Positions 1 to 13,600 of a stretch of 64,000 bases of DNA are shown here, piece after piece; position 1 is the first letter of the stretch, and the number at the start of each line of letters is the position of its first letter. Origin of the DNA: Malurus cyaneus samueli (lineage: Eukaryota > Chordata > Aves > Passeriformes > Maluridae); contig CM019214.1 in assembly GCA_009741485.1 (NCBI GenBank), positions 22,838,267-22,902,266 on the forward strand. The letters run 5' to 3'. The position numbers and the translations under genes were made by a program. Under the pieces are notes generated by a model. The model did not search any database. It was not told where the DNA came from and saw nothing but the letters and a program-made list of their open reading frames with translations.

Positions 1-3000
1 CATGAGAAGCAGGGCCTGTGATCAGGGGTCTTTTTAATAAAAGCTTTTTTCACCCTTCCTCCTTGACTTGACAGATTCCTAGCACTCTGTCTCTTCCACA
101 GAAAGCTCCTACCACTCTTGTCTCCTTTGTGACTTCTCTCCTGATCCCATAAACTGTTGACGGACTTTTCTTCTTTTCCATACCAAAGCTCCATGCAGCT
201 GAGCTGCCTTGCTATGTACAGCACTACCCATCAGAGCCCTGGAGTCATGGGGGCTATCCCACAGCATCCTGGCAGGATCATTCACTGAAGAAGCAGCTTT
301 GATGCAGTGCTGCAGCTGGGCAAATGACTGACTGTCCAAAGGGTTTTCTTAGAAGTCTCCTGCTTCTTAGTTCTGATGCAGAGATCATCAGTTTGGTAAC
401 TGGTTTGATAGGCCGTGCAGTGAGATGGCACTTTTGTATTTCCCTCTACTTACAGAGCAGTAATCAACTGCTCTTAGATTGGTCACTTCTTAGACAAGCA
501 TCTCCTACAGCAGTTCAAGAAGTGGGAGATGTTCAGATGAAAACCAGATTAAATTTGCTCATTGTGTAGCTGGTGAAAAGGTAACTTTTCTCAGTCGCTT
601 TCAGGTTATGGAGTAGCTTTTGAAAAGAGCATCTTAATCCACTGTTTGGCATTACACGTTTCACTCATGGACCATCTGCCTCTTGTTTACCCTCTTCTCT
701 CTGGTCCTTCTCTTTCATTCTCACCTCATATTAAATTTCTGGCTGAAGATACACCGAACAGTTGGTCCAAACAGCAGAGCCACCTGACATCTGTTTTCAG
801 AAAACAAAGCTAATCAATTGACAACTCAAGGACCAGACCTTTCAAATTTTTTACATACACTTCTGAGCAGCTACTGACAGCAGTGTTGCCAGAAAATCTG
901 GACATAATGCCTTATAAGAGTAATGTCTCCTAATATAAGAAAAACGCTTCATGACTCTATTAAGCTCTCTTAAGCATTACAGCCATTATACTCTTACAAG
1001 AATTAAGGACTCTATACAAATTCTTCCTTCTTCATAGCCTACAGAAAATAGCATTCTGCATCACCCATGGAAAACAAAGGTCATTTTATATCATAGATGA
1101 TGTCATATCTGTAATCACAGTGTGCACACGTGTGTATCTGGGGTTTTCTGATGTCTCTCAAAACAAGTATAAAAGCATACATATATGCTATAGGAAAAGA
1201 GGCCTTGGGAAAGTATTTGTTCATAGCAGCTTTAGAGTGCATCAGAAATTCCTATGTAATGTAAGGAAAAATGTTCAGAATTTCCTAACGTTACACAGAA
1301 TACATAGAAGAATAGAAGAATAGAAGAATAGGAGATTAGAACTTAAATTTAATCCCAGGTCTGACTGCTCTGACAAATGACTGCCTGCCTCGCACAGCAG
1401 GTACTTCAAAGCTGACAAAACACTTGGCAAGACTCTTGGGGACTGAGTTACTTTATAAGGCCCAAAGCCAACAGGAGTGCCACAACTAGAGCTGGAGAGT
1501 TGCCTTCCTTTACTAAATTAAATACATATTGCCACCTACTGGCTATGCTGCAACGTTAATGTAACAAACCGGTGATTTCAAGTGTACAAAATCAACCACC
1601 TGTGTTCTCCCCATAGGAAAATGTTCTACTCTAATAGTAGAATAATTAAAAGTTTGTTTCCATCTTTTTTTTTAGTGAGGAAATTATACTTAATAGTATT
1701 TTTTCTCCTTTAACGTAGAATATCAGTAAAAAATGTTTTGTACATTTAGAGGTTCCATCATGTAGCCATATTTGGCTATGTTAGAGGGTATAATATGACT
1801 ATTAATAAATGTAATTAGTGTCCTGATCTGCCTGTACCTGCCTCTTTTCTTAGAAATACAAGGTGTCTCAGGGAAGAGGACTGATCTGTTTGACTAAAGC
1901 AGAAGAGGTCCCAGTTGCTGGCTAAGTAGGTATTAGAAATATAACCAGATTTAAGCAAGGCTGTGGCCACAGTCTAGCTGAAGAATGGTCATGCATCAAT
2001 AAAGCACTGTATAATTTCAGCTGTTAGCAATCAGTGAATTAAACTGCACTAAAAGCTCTGCTAATTATCCTAATCTATGAAGTAGCAAAGCAGACTGACA
2101 TCACTTTCTGAATTTAAAAAAATGAGCACAGTTAATCATATCTGTAATAGTACTTTCCTCTGAGAAAATCCAAACAAGATCTAATTCAGGAATTTTGGTA
2201 AGTGATAACAACAAGTTGCATTTGATTCATGTCCAACCCAAGCTTTGCCAGTAAAAACCTGAGAATTACACAGGATGAAGAAAATTACCTTCATCTGCAT
2301 TGGCTCTAAATTTATTCTGCTGCCTTCCTCCAACTGATTGATGCTGTATCACAGGAACACTATTCTACCAATTCAGCCAGTAAAGGGCTTTTTCAAAGCT
2401 TTGATGCAAATTAAATGACTTAACTTTAAAAAAAAAAAAAAAATAAATAAAAAAAAAGGTCAAACATGGTTTGCCTGAATTTGTATTGAAATGGGTCAGA
2501 GAGTGCCCAGTGAACCTGCACCAAGTGAATGGGTAAAGTCAGTAACCTTCAGCTGCTGAATGGAGGTGAATAGTTGCAGAAAGGAGTTTCTCACTTAAGT
2601 GTAACCAGAATCACAAGAAGATGTTTTTCACACATCCTATTATAGCCTGTTACATAGTGCTGTAAAGGGATTTTGGCATTAGGCTTAGTCTGCAGTAAAC
2701 TGAAATATCTCTACTCAGAGATGAGATTATCTACAGAGGAGTTTCAGACACAGCAAGTTAGGTGTATTGACTTTATATGTTCAGCTGATTTCCTTACATT
2801 TATAGATTGTTCCTTTGCAATCCACCCCTCCTAAATTTCACATATGGCTATGTCTTTAGATTTCATTAGTGCCAAGCACAATGCACTGAAGGAAAATTAC
2901 ATATTCAGCAGAAACATGTAACGAATAACTACATAAATACTCTCTTCAAATATTGGCAGCAGCAGTAACTATTTCTAGTGGGACACATACCAACAAGCAG

Positions 3001-3330
3001 TCTCAAACAAACAGCTACTTGACTTTCATAAACAGAAAACTGCTTAGTCCTTTCCTCCAATTGTTGGGATTTACTTTGAGGCTTTGCATTGAAAACAGAA
3101 ATTGTAGTCTTAGGTTAAGAGACTTCTGAAGCAATTCTTCAGAAAACACTTGGATAATGAGCAATTGATGTCAGTTTATCTTAGAAAGCAACTGTAAAAA
3201 TATCCATGAAGGATAAACTATCAAAGATCCTGAAAAACATTCTTCTGAGAAGCTACAGTATAATGAAGCACTATGGTCATGTGGAATTAATGTAGCCTCA
3301 CAGTTTACCTCTTTACCAAGTAAATACAAA
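1..3330. other. Intergenic DNA, no gene recognised
   Basis: AT-rich intergenic sequence. Open frames here are under 85 codons and none resembles a known protein on either strand. The only simple repeat of note is the A-rich tract near 2.43 kb. I see no RNA gene, no CpG island and no splice-flanked exon. Confidence 0.6.
2428..2457. repeat. A-rich tract
   Basis: A run of 16 A followed by TAAATAAA and a second A run. It could be an old retroposon tail or a simple repeat. I see no recognisable element body beside it. Confidence 0.8.
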
Positions 3331-3335
3331 GTTCT

Positions 3336-3572
3336 GAAAAGAGAGTAGGGTTAGATCTGATATTGGAAAAAGATTCTTTGCTGTGTGGGTGATGAGACAT
3401 TGGAACAGGTAGAGAAGCTGTGGATGCCCCGTCCCTGGAGGTGTCCTAGGCTGGGTTGGATTGTTCCTGAGCAAAGCGATCCAGTGGGAAGTGTCCCTGC
3501 CCATGGCAGAGTGTGGCACCTTGACAATGTTTAAGGTCCCTTCCAACTCAAACTGTTCTGTGATTCTGTGAT
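3336..3572 (+). mobile_element. CR1 LINE 3' fragment, sense
   Basis: Matches the well-known avian CR1 3' end in order: the GTTAGATCTGATATTGG block, an ATTGGAACAGGTAGAGAAGC block, GGATGCCCCGTCCCTGGAGG, GTGTCCCTGCCCATGGCAG, AAGGTCCCTTCCAACTCAAA, and the terminal repeat TTCTGTGATTCTGTGAT. The element is truncated at its 5' end, as most CR1 copies are, and has diverged by many substitutions, so it is an old dead copy. The 5' limit is approximate. Confidence 0.9.
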
Positions 3573-5730
3573 CACTCTGCTGCAGCACTTGGCTTGACAA
3601 GCAGCAGCATCCAAAATACTTCTTTCAGGATGACAAAATATCTATTTTTTTTTTTTACCCTGGGGGTCTATAAAACAAGTCCTTTTTAATCTGTCTATGC
3701 CATACTTCTCTTTTAATCCTCTCCCTGTGCTCTCTTACCCTTTGGTAACTTTTCACAGCTGTTAAAATTGTAGAATTGTAGCCTGTTGTAGGAAGCTAAA
3801 GTTGGAGATTTCTAGCTGCTGGGACATTTAACACAGTGCCCAGCATGACAAAACACGATATTTAAAATATGGTGAGGACAAAGTGCTACCCTTTGTTTCA
3901 GTACAAACATCCTTCAAAGAAAGACAGTGAGGAAAACAACCACTGCGTGCTGGAATTCCCGTGAAAACTAACCTGTGAGCAACCATGGGATGGCGATCTC
4001 GATTCACACAAATGCAGCTCAAACGTTGTCATGCCGACAGACTTGCACAAAATAAGTACATTCAGTCACTTACTCTTCGTCCAAATCCATGGCAAGTTAA
4101 TTAATTGCTTTTCTTTCATCTAGGCTTGGTGCTAGTAATGATCCTAAGACCTGCAGGCTGAGCAGTCTAATGTTTATCCACCACGCAACAAGAAGGGTTT
4201 TTCAAGGACATTTTGTTAAACACTTCAAAAGTATTGGAAGATAAAGTAATAAACTGAAATAGTTCAAGTGGCTTAATGAATAAAGGCACTTTTTGAAAAG
4301 TGATCAATTTTCCATTCAGATTCTCTGTGCTCTTTAAATTCAAATTTTTACACTATTTTCTGTTTCAGGATTTGGGTTTTTTTTTTTCAGACATCAAATT
4401 AAACTTTAGGGTAGCTACTGTAGAACAGGTACAATCATAGGTATTTCATAAGGTAGAGAAACTGAATTGTAGTATTAGGAGTGACAGTAAAATAAAGGAA
4501 GACAACTTTTTTAAAAAGTCAAACTCTTGTCACACAACCATGGTAATAACTTTGTAGTCCCCAACTCTGATTTGGATGAGTTTAATAAAGCAGGAGCTCA
4601 GTTTTCTTTAAGTATGTCACGATCTGAGGTCCCTGTGCTGCACAAGCAGGAGGTCAGGTAAATATGAGTCACCTCAGCCAAGCCACAAACAAACAAAAAC
4701 CACACAAAGCACCTTATAAATATTTTGAGTTGCAGCTCTACATTCTACAACTGTACTAAGTTTTCCAGGTGCTTTTCATCTTCAGACCCGTTTGAATTCC
4801 AATTCACTTTGTGAAAGACATAGAAGCAAGAAATGACAGCCTACAGTTGTGTGGGGACAGGCCACCTCTCATTAACCTCAGTGCAGCCCTACAATGCATG
4901 ATACAAACAGTGAGGAATGCTTTAAGATGCACTTCAAACTCACTGACTTGCAGGAACATATTTCAGACTTCCTTGAATCCTTAATGGTCCCTGTCTGCCA
5001 GGGACATGAAAGTGCACACATGGAGGCACATAAAATTAGCTAAAACTCTAATATATTTCAATTCCGAAGGTGTTTCTTATTCTGTGTCTTCAGTCAGAAG
5101 AATTTCCCTCACCCTTCTCTGAAGATTAAAGCAAGTTAACTACTTTTATTAATTTCTGAGACTATATCCAGCCTCTACATTTCTTCCAAGGGAACTTCCA
5201 ACTGATCAAACATAAAGTTCCAAAGAATAGCCAAATGTGTCTCTCTGAGAGCTGTTCACACTGATTCTGCTGGTGTTGCATTCAGATTTTTAAAAGATCT
5301 GCACTTTTGAGAAATGCTCCCACAATGTTCATGCAGTTAATTCCACCAGTGAATTGTTTTTATCTGTAACATCCTAGAGATCATGTTGAAAACAGCAGAA
5401 ATGTTGAATTTCCCAGTCATGACCTGTATGTTTAATTTTTGTTAAGCTCACAGATTCTCAGAGAAGCGTTCTTTTTTGCCTTACCCACACAATAAAGTTA
5501 AAATACAGATAAATAGGTTTACAGCCTGTTATCCATTGTAAGCTTGAGGCAGCTTTCTGTGTGTTCTAAGAGAAGTTGCTTGATACAGTGCTCTGTGGGT
5601 GTTCAAGCAGAGAAATAGCATAATAACTCTGGGCAGTTACTAAGTTCACAACTTCATTTACTGTGCACTGACTTCTCTATGCTAACAATCTTGGCTTGAG
5701 CAAGATCAGAAGACTGTGTCTAATTGACAA

Positions 5731-6023
5731 GTTACCAAGGAACGGGAAAGGAATGGAAAAGAGCAAAAGAGAAAGTCACAACGAAGTTGCAAGGGAATAG
5801 TGTGCATCCTGTTGGCTTCTTAGAATTTACTTTTCATGTGACAACTGGCTGGCTGCTGCCCAGACTTTCAGAGTTCAGTACCATAAACAAGTGCAGGAAG
5901 ATTCCCTGACCTAATTCCTTGGAACTCTCTAAAATGCAAATGATCCCTGACAAGCAAATCCAAGGCTTCTTCCTTACCAGGGAACTGGAAAAGAATGGAA
6001 AGGGGCAAAAGAGAAAGTTACAA
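5731..6023. repeat. Diverged direct repeat, two copies of about 51 bp
   Basis: Copy 1 (5731-5781) and copy 2 (5973-6023) share the order TTACCA-GGAAC-GGAAA-GAATGGAAA-GGCAAAAGAGAAAGT-ACAA with about seven substitutions and no gap. The starts are 242 bp apart. This is a local duplication of unknown origin. Confidence 0.75.
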
Positions 6024-9000
6024 TTAATGTGAGACAGAGAAAGTTGCCCTGGTTCTCTGCACTAACCAGCATTGGCACCAGGCACAGAACTGCACAAGCT
6101 CTTATATCTTGTGTTTGTGGGGAAAGGGGGAAAGCTCTGAAATATTCAGAAAGGCTCAGTACAGCTTAGGCAAGTCAGTTTTCTTTTTTAAGTTAAGGCA
6201 GAGGTTTTCAGTGTCTGGTCTGTGAAATCAGGAAGCAGGTCTGCAAACATATCTGGGAAGAGTAAAACTGATAATGTAAGGAGGCTGCAGCTCATCCTTG
6301 GGTCTGAACTTCCCCTGGGGAAGCTGGTGAAAGCTGCAAAGCAGCACTCTATGGTCAGGGAGAGGTTCTTACAGGGCACCTGGACACTTCAGCAAATGCT
6401 TAAGGGCAACCTGTGAAATACCATAAATAGGGTCAGCATAAATATGGTCAGCAAAACCAACAACTCTGCATTTGCTCGTGGGGTCAAGAACACAGACAGG
6501 ACCCAGTGTTTTACAGATAACTTCTCTCTTTTCCATTCACACTTTAACTTGCTCTCAGCTTACATCTGCTCCTTGTAGCTTCTTCCCCCTGTATATTTGC
6601 ACCATTACAATAAAAAGGTTCAGTTTTACAGCTGCTGACTACAGTCTATGCAAGATCCCTCTGACCAAGCAGCTCTGTGTCAATGGATAAATGGACTCAC
6701 AACACACATGCAGACTTCAAATAAAGCTTCAGAAAGTTTCTGGGTATGGAAAAAAAAAGTAAATTAGGAAAACCTGAATATATAATAACCCTATTCATAC
6801 ATCAATTTCAATTTGCCATATCAGATTATGTTGCACCTGGATGTTTGATGTTGTCAAGGATGATTTAAATTAAAGTGCAGCTTATCTGTTAACACAAACC
6901 CTCACATTCCCTCAGACTCTTCAGTGCAAAGATCATATCATCACTTTCATGAAGTGCCAGAAAAAGAGCCCTAAAAAGCCATGAAAAATACTAATATTAT
7001 CTTTGGAAACAGTGATGAAGTGAAATAACATTGACTATATAAGGGAAAATTCTCTATGTTTGTGACAAGATAATAAAAGCAAATACAAACATAATAATTC
7101 CATTTTTTCCGCCATTTCAACCCACACACTGAAGCTATATTTCATCTAAACTGATGTCATGTTCAAACCAAGTTTCAGTGTCAGAAAGTGAGAACTGCAG
7201 GTTTTAGTCATTAGATTAAAAACCTGATCCTGTAGTCCATTAATCTATGATGAATGTTTTTGTTTGCTGTAAAAAAAACCCAAACCTCTGCTTTAACCTG
7301 GTGATTCTAATTAGTAATACTCTGCTTTAGTGTGCTTAAATCATGTTGCTTATGGAGACTAGGAGAAAATCAGTCTAAATATTAAGTACTTTTTACAGTT
7401 GTCATGTTTAGAGTCCTGAAATCTTTATCCTTACATTAAAAGACCTAGTCTATACCAAAAACCAAAAAATATTATAAGAACTCATGGAACATGATGTGAA
7501 CATTAGCATATTTAAAATGTAAAAACTTTATCAGGTGGCCATAGCAGATGCCATCAAAAGCAGAGTAGAACAAGCTGTGTACAGCAGAATCTGAATACTT
7601 TCCTGTCTGGAACCACTTGTGATTCATAGAAAATCATTAGAAAATCCTTCAAAATAGGTTAATCATACTGGAAGTCAAGATCCCACTCCTACTGTATCCC
7701 CACACTGCTATTTTACAGCTCATTTAAAACAATGAGCTCTCTTAGCACCTTCAGGACTTACAATGCTGGACCTTGACAAGGAAACACAAGGAATATTGAT
7801 GTTGCTTCTCAAAAGGAAGAATTCAACCAGAAGAGTACCAGACCCCTCTTGACACTCAAAAATGCTACTGACATCCCAAAAGGCAGCTTCTTAAACAGAC
7901 AAGGAAAAGACAGACATTAAGTAGGACAGTAGTATATCAGGAGGAATGCTTTTGAATTTTTCATGTTTAAGAGGAAACCTAATTGTATAACCATATTATA
8001 CAATGCTCAAAAAATAGAATCAGAGTATATTACATTATGGGAAAGATTAGAAGTTAAGGATGTTCTCCTTAATAATATGTGTATTCAGGAGATGTGAAAG
8101 CACATAAAGTGAGAGAAAAGGATTTTGTTAAGTAGTAATGAATTAAAAATGTCTCAAGGATACTTGAACTGACTCATGCAACTTTAGGTGAAATAAGGAG
8201 CAGAAAGGGAACAGAGACCACCTAATCTTCCTGCTTTTTGGTATTTTTTTCTTTTTTTTTTATTTCAGTGGAATTTAGTTCTTTAGAAAGGCTGTGGAAA
8301 GAACATGAAAGCATCAAGTGTCCTGATGATTCACACTAATCAGGGACTCTGTCTTATGGCCACCTCACAAAATGAGGGCTGAGGGCACCAGCCAAATCAC
8401 ATGAGAGGCCATCATGCACTCAGATGAATCCCCCAAAATCTTCACTAAAGCTGAATTCTAATCTTCCAGCAATTCTGCAAGGAGTGCAACACCAGGCTTC
8501 ACTTGTAGAAATTTAGGCTGAACTTAAGAGTATTTAGGTTTTTTTTCTCTCCACCTGTATTCTTGGGGTAATTTTCCATGAAGCATTGATGCATTCTAGC
8601 ATCCCAGGCAGTAACAGTCTTCTAGCTAGGAGTGTAATTAACTGGGAGAAATATGAAAGGGGCTCATGCAGTGGATGCAGAAGGAGTGCACAGAGCAGGC
8701 TCTGAGCCAGCCAAGAAGCATGAATGCATTTTGCTTTATGTCAGCCTGAGAAAAAAGCTGTAGCTGAGGTTATGTTGCCATGGAAGCACAGAAAAAAACA
8801 GAGCAAAAAGGCTCCTGTGAGATTGGTTATTCTTTAATTTAAGGTGTTGGTCAACAGCTCAGCTCTGCAGTTCTCACGCAGCGGTGCAGCTGCTAGCACT
8901 GCATTTCAGGAACGTTCAGAACTCCATAAGGACCTCCTGAGTCCTTCCCAGTCCAGTTTACACTACTCTTAGGTGTGGAAGATATGTTTTCTGACCTTAT

Positions 9001-9699
9001 TTTTTTTAACTACCATCCGTAAATTTATTTTTCAGCTTACTGTGCCTATTCACAGCAATTGTGGGCAATTGAAAGCACTTAGAGAACTCTTGAGAGTTCT
9101 CACTTTTGAAAAGCCACATACAGAGTTCCTTGCTGGAAGAAAGTCACATTTTGGCAGAGATATCAACTGGTTAATGGCTTTGTTTCATCATAGAAAATGG
9201 GACCACAGTGAGCTGAGATATAAAGGAAGTATTTTAATAACAAAGCAGAATGAAAGCTGGGAATTGCTTCAGCCCACGAGTGCGAGGACTGCAATTTTTT
9301 TACAGTGCGATCAGCACAGCAAGTTTATTCTGTGCTTCTATTCCTTACTATTTTCTTTTTTAGTCACTGTATTTTCAGGTACTTCAAGGCCCATTGGTTT
9401 ATTTTCCTCTCAGATGAATTTATTTCAATTCTTGTCTTTATGACATTTAGACATGGGGTATTCTTAGACATCACTTTTGAGGACTCCTAATCTTTGCATT
9501 ACTGTGGATGAACCCATTTGAAGACCAACAAACAAACCACTACCACTAGATGAATCCTCTAAACACATTTACACTTGTGCTATTTCTTTCACTTTCATAG
9601 ATATCCATGGCCCATTACTATTCCTGACGAGGGAAATGCATCCACTGCCATAGCAACAGGGCTAAAACAATAGTGTACAGCTGTAGATTATGCCTTTCC

Positions 9700-9721
9700 T
9701 TTTTTTTTTTTTTTTTTTTTT
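9700..9721. repeat. T22 homopolymer
   Basis: Uninterrupted run of 22 T. It could be the tail of a minus-strand retroposed sequence or simple slippage. No element is recognised to its left. Confidence 0.9.
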
Positions 9722-10616
9722 GGTATTAAAAAAGGAAGTTACTCAAATAACTGGGGTTAGCTGTACACTCTTTGATTCATAATTCTAATATGCAGGATAA
9801 ATAACTGCAGCTATCATGAGGTTTTTGTCTGTTTGTCAAAGTACCAGGTCTTTGAATGCAGTAATGCACACGTTTCCTACACAAGGCAAAGCTAGCAATG
9901 AGTGTTTTACTGCTAAGAACAGAGTGATCAGAATGAAGAGACTAAACAGCGCAACTTCATTAATTTACCTTTCATAAACCTTTTAAACCATTATTATGCT
10001 TTTAACAGTATCATTTTTCAGCAAATCACCATTTCATTTATACTGGAAAGAGCTGTACAATAAGTAAAAATACAAATAAGTATAAATAAAAATAATACAA
10101 ATATTTTTGTATGTCCTATGCACGTACTTTAATTTTCCTTTGTTTCACAATGCAGTTCTTTCATTCATTTCCCTTTTTTCTTGCAGACTTTCTTTGCAAT
10201 ACATTGTCCTGTTAAAAGAGGTTGAAAGAATGCCAAAGGAGTAAATGGGAGGAGACTTTATGCTCCGCTTCATATTAATTTCTATTTCATGTAACTAACA
10301 CTGCAATAGTTCATAATTGCCCCAAATAGGTCCCCTACACAGCAAGTCATGAATTTAAGAAAGAGGGAAATATGAAGAGAATCTTGTTTTCTAATTCCTC
10401 ACAAATTACTGGTCTTAAGATAGATTCTGAAGTCTATGAAGAGCAACCAAAATTTTAAAAAAGGCAAACAAGCAATAGAGTAGGAGTATTCATTTATATA
10501 GCACTAACACCAATGGATACAGCAGAAATTAAACTGACAAAAGATAAGAGGCTCTTTTTCAGGGCCCTAAGGGGGTCTAATTAACTTATTTCCAGAAATG
10601 GGATAGAAGCATCATA

Positions 10617-10680
10617 CAGATTTTACTGTCAGATATTGATATTTTACTGTCAGATACAGATATTTTACTGTCAGATATAT
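10617..10680. repeat. Triplicated 21-22-mer
   Basis: Three consecutive copies of a unit containing TTTTACTGTCAGATA, with short variable joints (TTGATA, CAGATA, TATA). The near identity of the copies points to recent slippage or tandem duplication. Confidence 0.9.
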
Positions 10681-13600
10681 ACTGCTCTAGAAATCAAGAG
10701 CTTCAAAAGACATTAACGGGCAAAAAGGTAACATCTGACAATATAGCAGGCAGGCTCATGTAAACTGTGGGCTCCTTAATTTAAGAGTTCCTGAGGACAT
10801 ACTGAGAGCAGACAAATTATGGGCTGCAAAAAGGAATCTGAAGTAAGCACCAAAGATTAATCATACCAAAAATAGTTTATCAGCAATTTCCTTTCCATGT
10901 AGTAAGAGCTACCAGCAGTCTGAAAAATGAGCAATAAGGCTCAGAAAATAGGTTGCAGGATTTGCTCTGACCTGCTGTGGCTGCTGTAGGATTCAAGCTG
11001 TCAGCATATCAGCATTGCATGTAAGTACATGAAATCATTACTGGATAGAGGCATGCAAACTCCTCATTTTCATTTATTACTTTTTCTGCCAAGGTCATGA
11101 AAAAATTTCTGATGAATGTGCAATATTCCAGATGATGTTCCAACTGACAGAGCAAGCCACCTGCAAGCCTTCATTTATTTAATATTGATAACTGACTGAT
11201 GCTCTTTTCAAAGGTGAACTTAGGTTGGTGTTACTTTCTATCATATTCCACTTTTGATTAACAGTGTTGCCAGTGCAATCTCCTACAGCAAAAAATGGTC
11301 CATCATCTCCAGGAATTTACCATATGTGCCAGAAAAATTAAACTGTGTTCTTTTTTGATTTTGGGGTTTTTTGTTCATTTCTTTATTTGTTGTTTGTTTT
11401 TTTTTTCACAAAAATATATCAAAAGGCGAGAAAGTTGTTAATAGTACTATATGCAGTTCTCCTGAGACAAAAAGCTTTCTAAAGGAATTATATTTATAAT
11501 TATAATATACTGTACTATACTAATTAAATCTGGTCAAGTACAGACCCTTTCCAAATATACACATTATAACTGTGAGCATCTAAATTCTCTCAGAATGTTT
11601 GGGGGGTAGAAATTCCAAACATAAGATATTTCACAACTGTGATAGAGATACTGTGGGTATCAGCCATACTCTATAAAGAAGCATGGAACAAGGACCACTG
11701 ACTATTTCTTGTTTCAATAGACATAACTCCAGTTTTGTCATATATATTTTCTAAATAGTCCTGTTGTTTCAACAATAGCTTCTACAATTCCAACTCTCAT
11801 TCTCTGTTTAAATTTTTTAGCCCTTAGAACAATAGAATACATAAATTATGTAAAAGAAGATCCCTTGAGACCTACAGAGTCACTGTGACTGCAAAGCAAA
11901 ATTCAGAATGATACTCAAGGAGAGAACTTTATGGAAATGGCCATTGTAAATGTCAGAACGTTTCAGTAAATCGTTGTCTCTACATGTTAATGTCATGGTT
12001 CTAAGACAGGAATAGAAAAGAACACCCTCAGATAAAATCACTGGGAATGTAGTTTCTGTTTTGGGAAAACAAGATTAAAATAATAAAAAATTTGTATCAC
12101 TACTGGCCTCTTTTAAGGATGGAAAAAAGGAATTAATATCCATTGACTCTTACTTCATTTATTCCACAGCATTGCTCCTAGGGTAAGATGATATGTAAGC
12201 TAATTGCAAGGAAACTGGCTTATTACTCAGCAAGAATAAATCTGCACAGCTCCTCTAACATCATCTGAGTGTTGTGAATGCGTAATTCTTCTCAGTCTGA
12301 TACTTCAACACACCTACAGCATTTTTGGCAGACTCTGGTGCTACAGAGCAGCTGAGGAAACAAGCCTTGAGCAGTGCCAATCATAACATTCTTTTAAATT
12401 GTGAAGAATTTAAAATATTGTCCAGGTCTAGTGCTGAGTGAATCCATTTAATCCACTCTATGACTTTCCTTCTCTTTCTCACGTTGTGCACAGGTTCCCA
12501 GTGACAAATCCAGAGTTACAGCACACCTTTCAGCAGAGCAAGAACAAAAGACAGCCTCAACTTCCCTAAACAATGGTCAGTTCTTTTTTTCCAAGGCAAC
12601 AAAACTGCAGTTTCAAAAGCACTTAACCTTGAGCATTCCTGGACACACTCCTCTGCACCTGGAGCTGGAAGGTATTTGCTGTTCCAAAATGCATTCTTTC
12701 CAGGCTTTAAATTTCAAGATGATGTGAGCAGTGATAAAAGATAAGAATGTGTCTGTGAGTAACTCACAGCTACTAACCTTACACCTGCAAGAGATATATG
12801 AACATATATAAATGAATACCCAGTTGAAATATATTCCTTATATTCCCACATGTGAAATATTTCCAAGTCCATTCTGAACCCTCTCCAGAATCCAGACATG
12901 GTTAGGCAACAGTATTAAAGAAAGATGATATATTCACAGATTGCTGTGGGGAAATTAAATTACGTGACATTTTTCTAGTTAAACTATCAATGATCTTTCT
13001 AGTTACATGTACAATTCCAGGACCATTTTTTATGTTTAGTTTCTCCACTTTATGGCAGCAATTCTTCTCTGGATGCCATTGATAATGCCATAGCATCTCA
13101 TGGGGTTATTGGTATCCATGCCTGTGTGCGTGACTCTGAAGGAGCAGACTGCCAAGGTATCTAACAAGAATAAAGAAGCAGGAGGTGGTTTGACTGTCTC
13201 AGAGGTCAGTATTTGGTAGTTCCTAAATTGCCACATCTGTGTCTTCCAGTGCCATGACCTGTGAGCTGCCTTCTTCTGTGCTGAAAGCCAAAGAGGAGCA
13301 GTGTGGAGGTGACTGGGAGAAGATACTCACTGATGACATTCAGGTTTTTCACGTGTGCAGTTCTCTACTCAGAGCATGAACAGCAAAGCTGCAGTTTCTT
13401 TATAAACGTAAATCAAAATCAACACAATTTACAAAGGAGTCATTGCTCTGGCTTTAAGGTTAGGACTAATCCTTTAAAATGTAAAGGATTTTATACTTTA
13501 AAAAGTATAAAATTCATCTCTCCAGGTCTGATGACAGTCAGCTTGTTCAATAGCCAAGAAATGCGAAGTATTCAGTTTTGCATGTTTGCACAGTGTTCAG

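Noticed and set aside
8973..9443. 156-codon + strand open frame
   Set aside because: Phe/Leu/Ser-rich, no recognised domain, no splice or transcript context; consistent with chance in AT-rich DNA.
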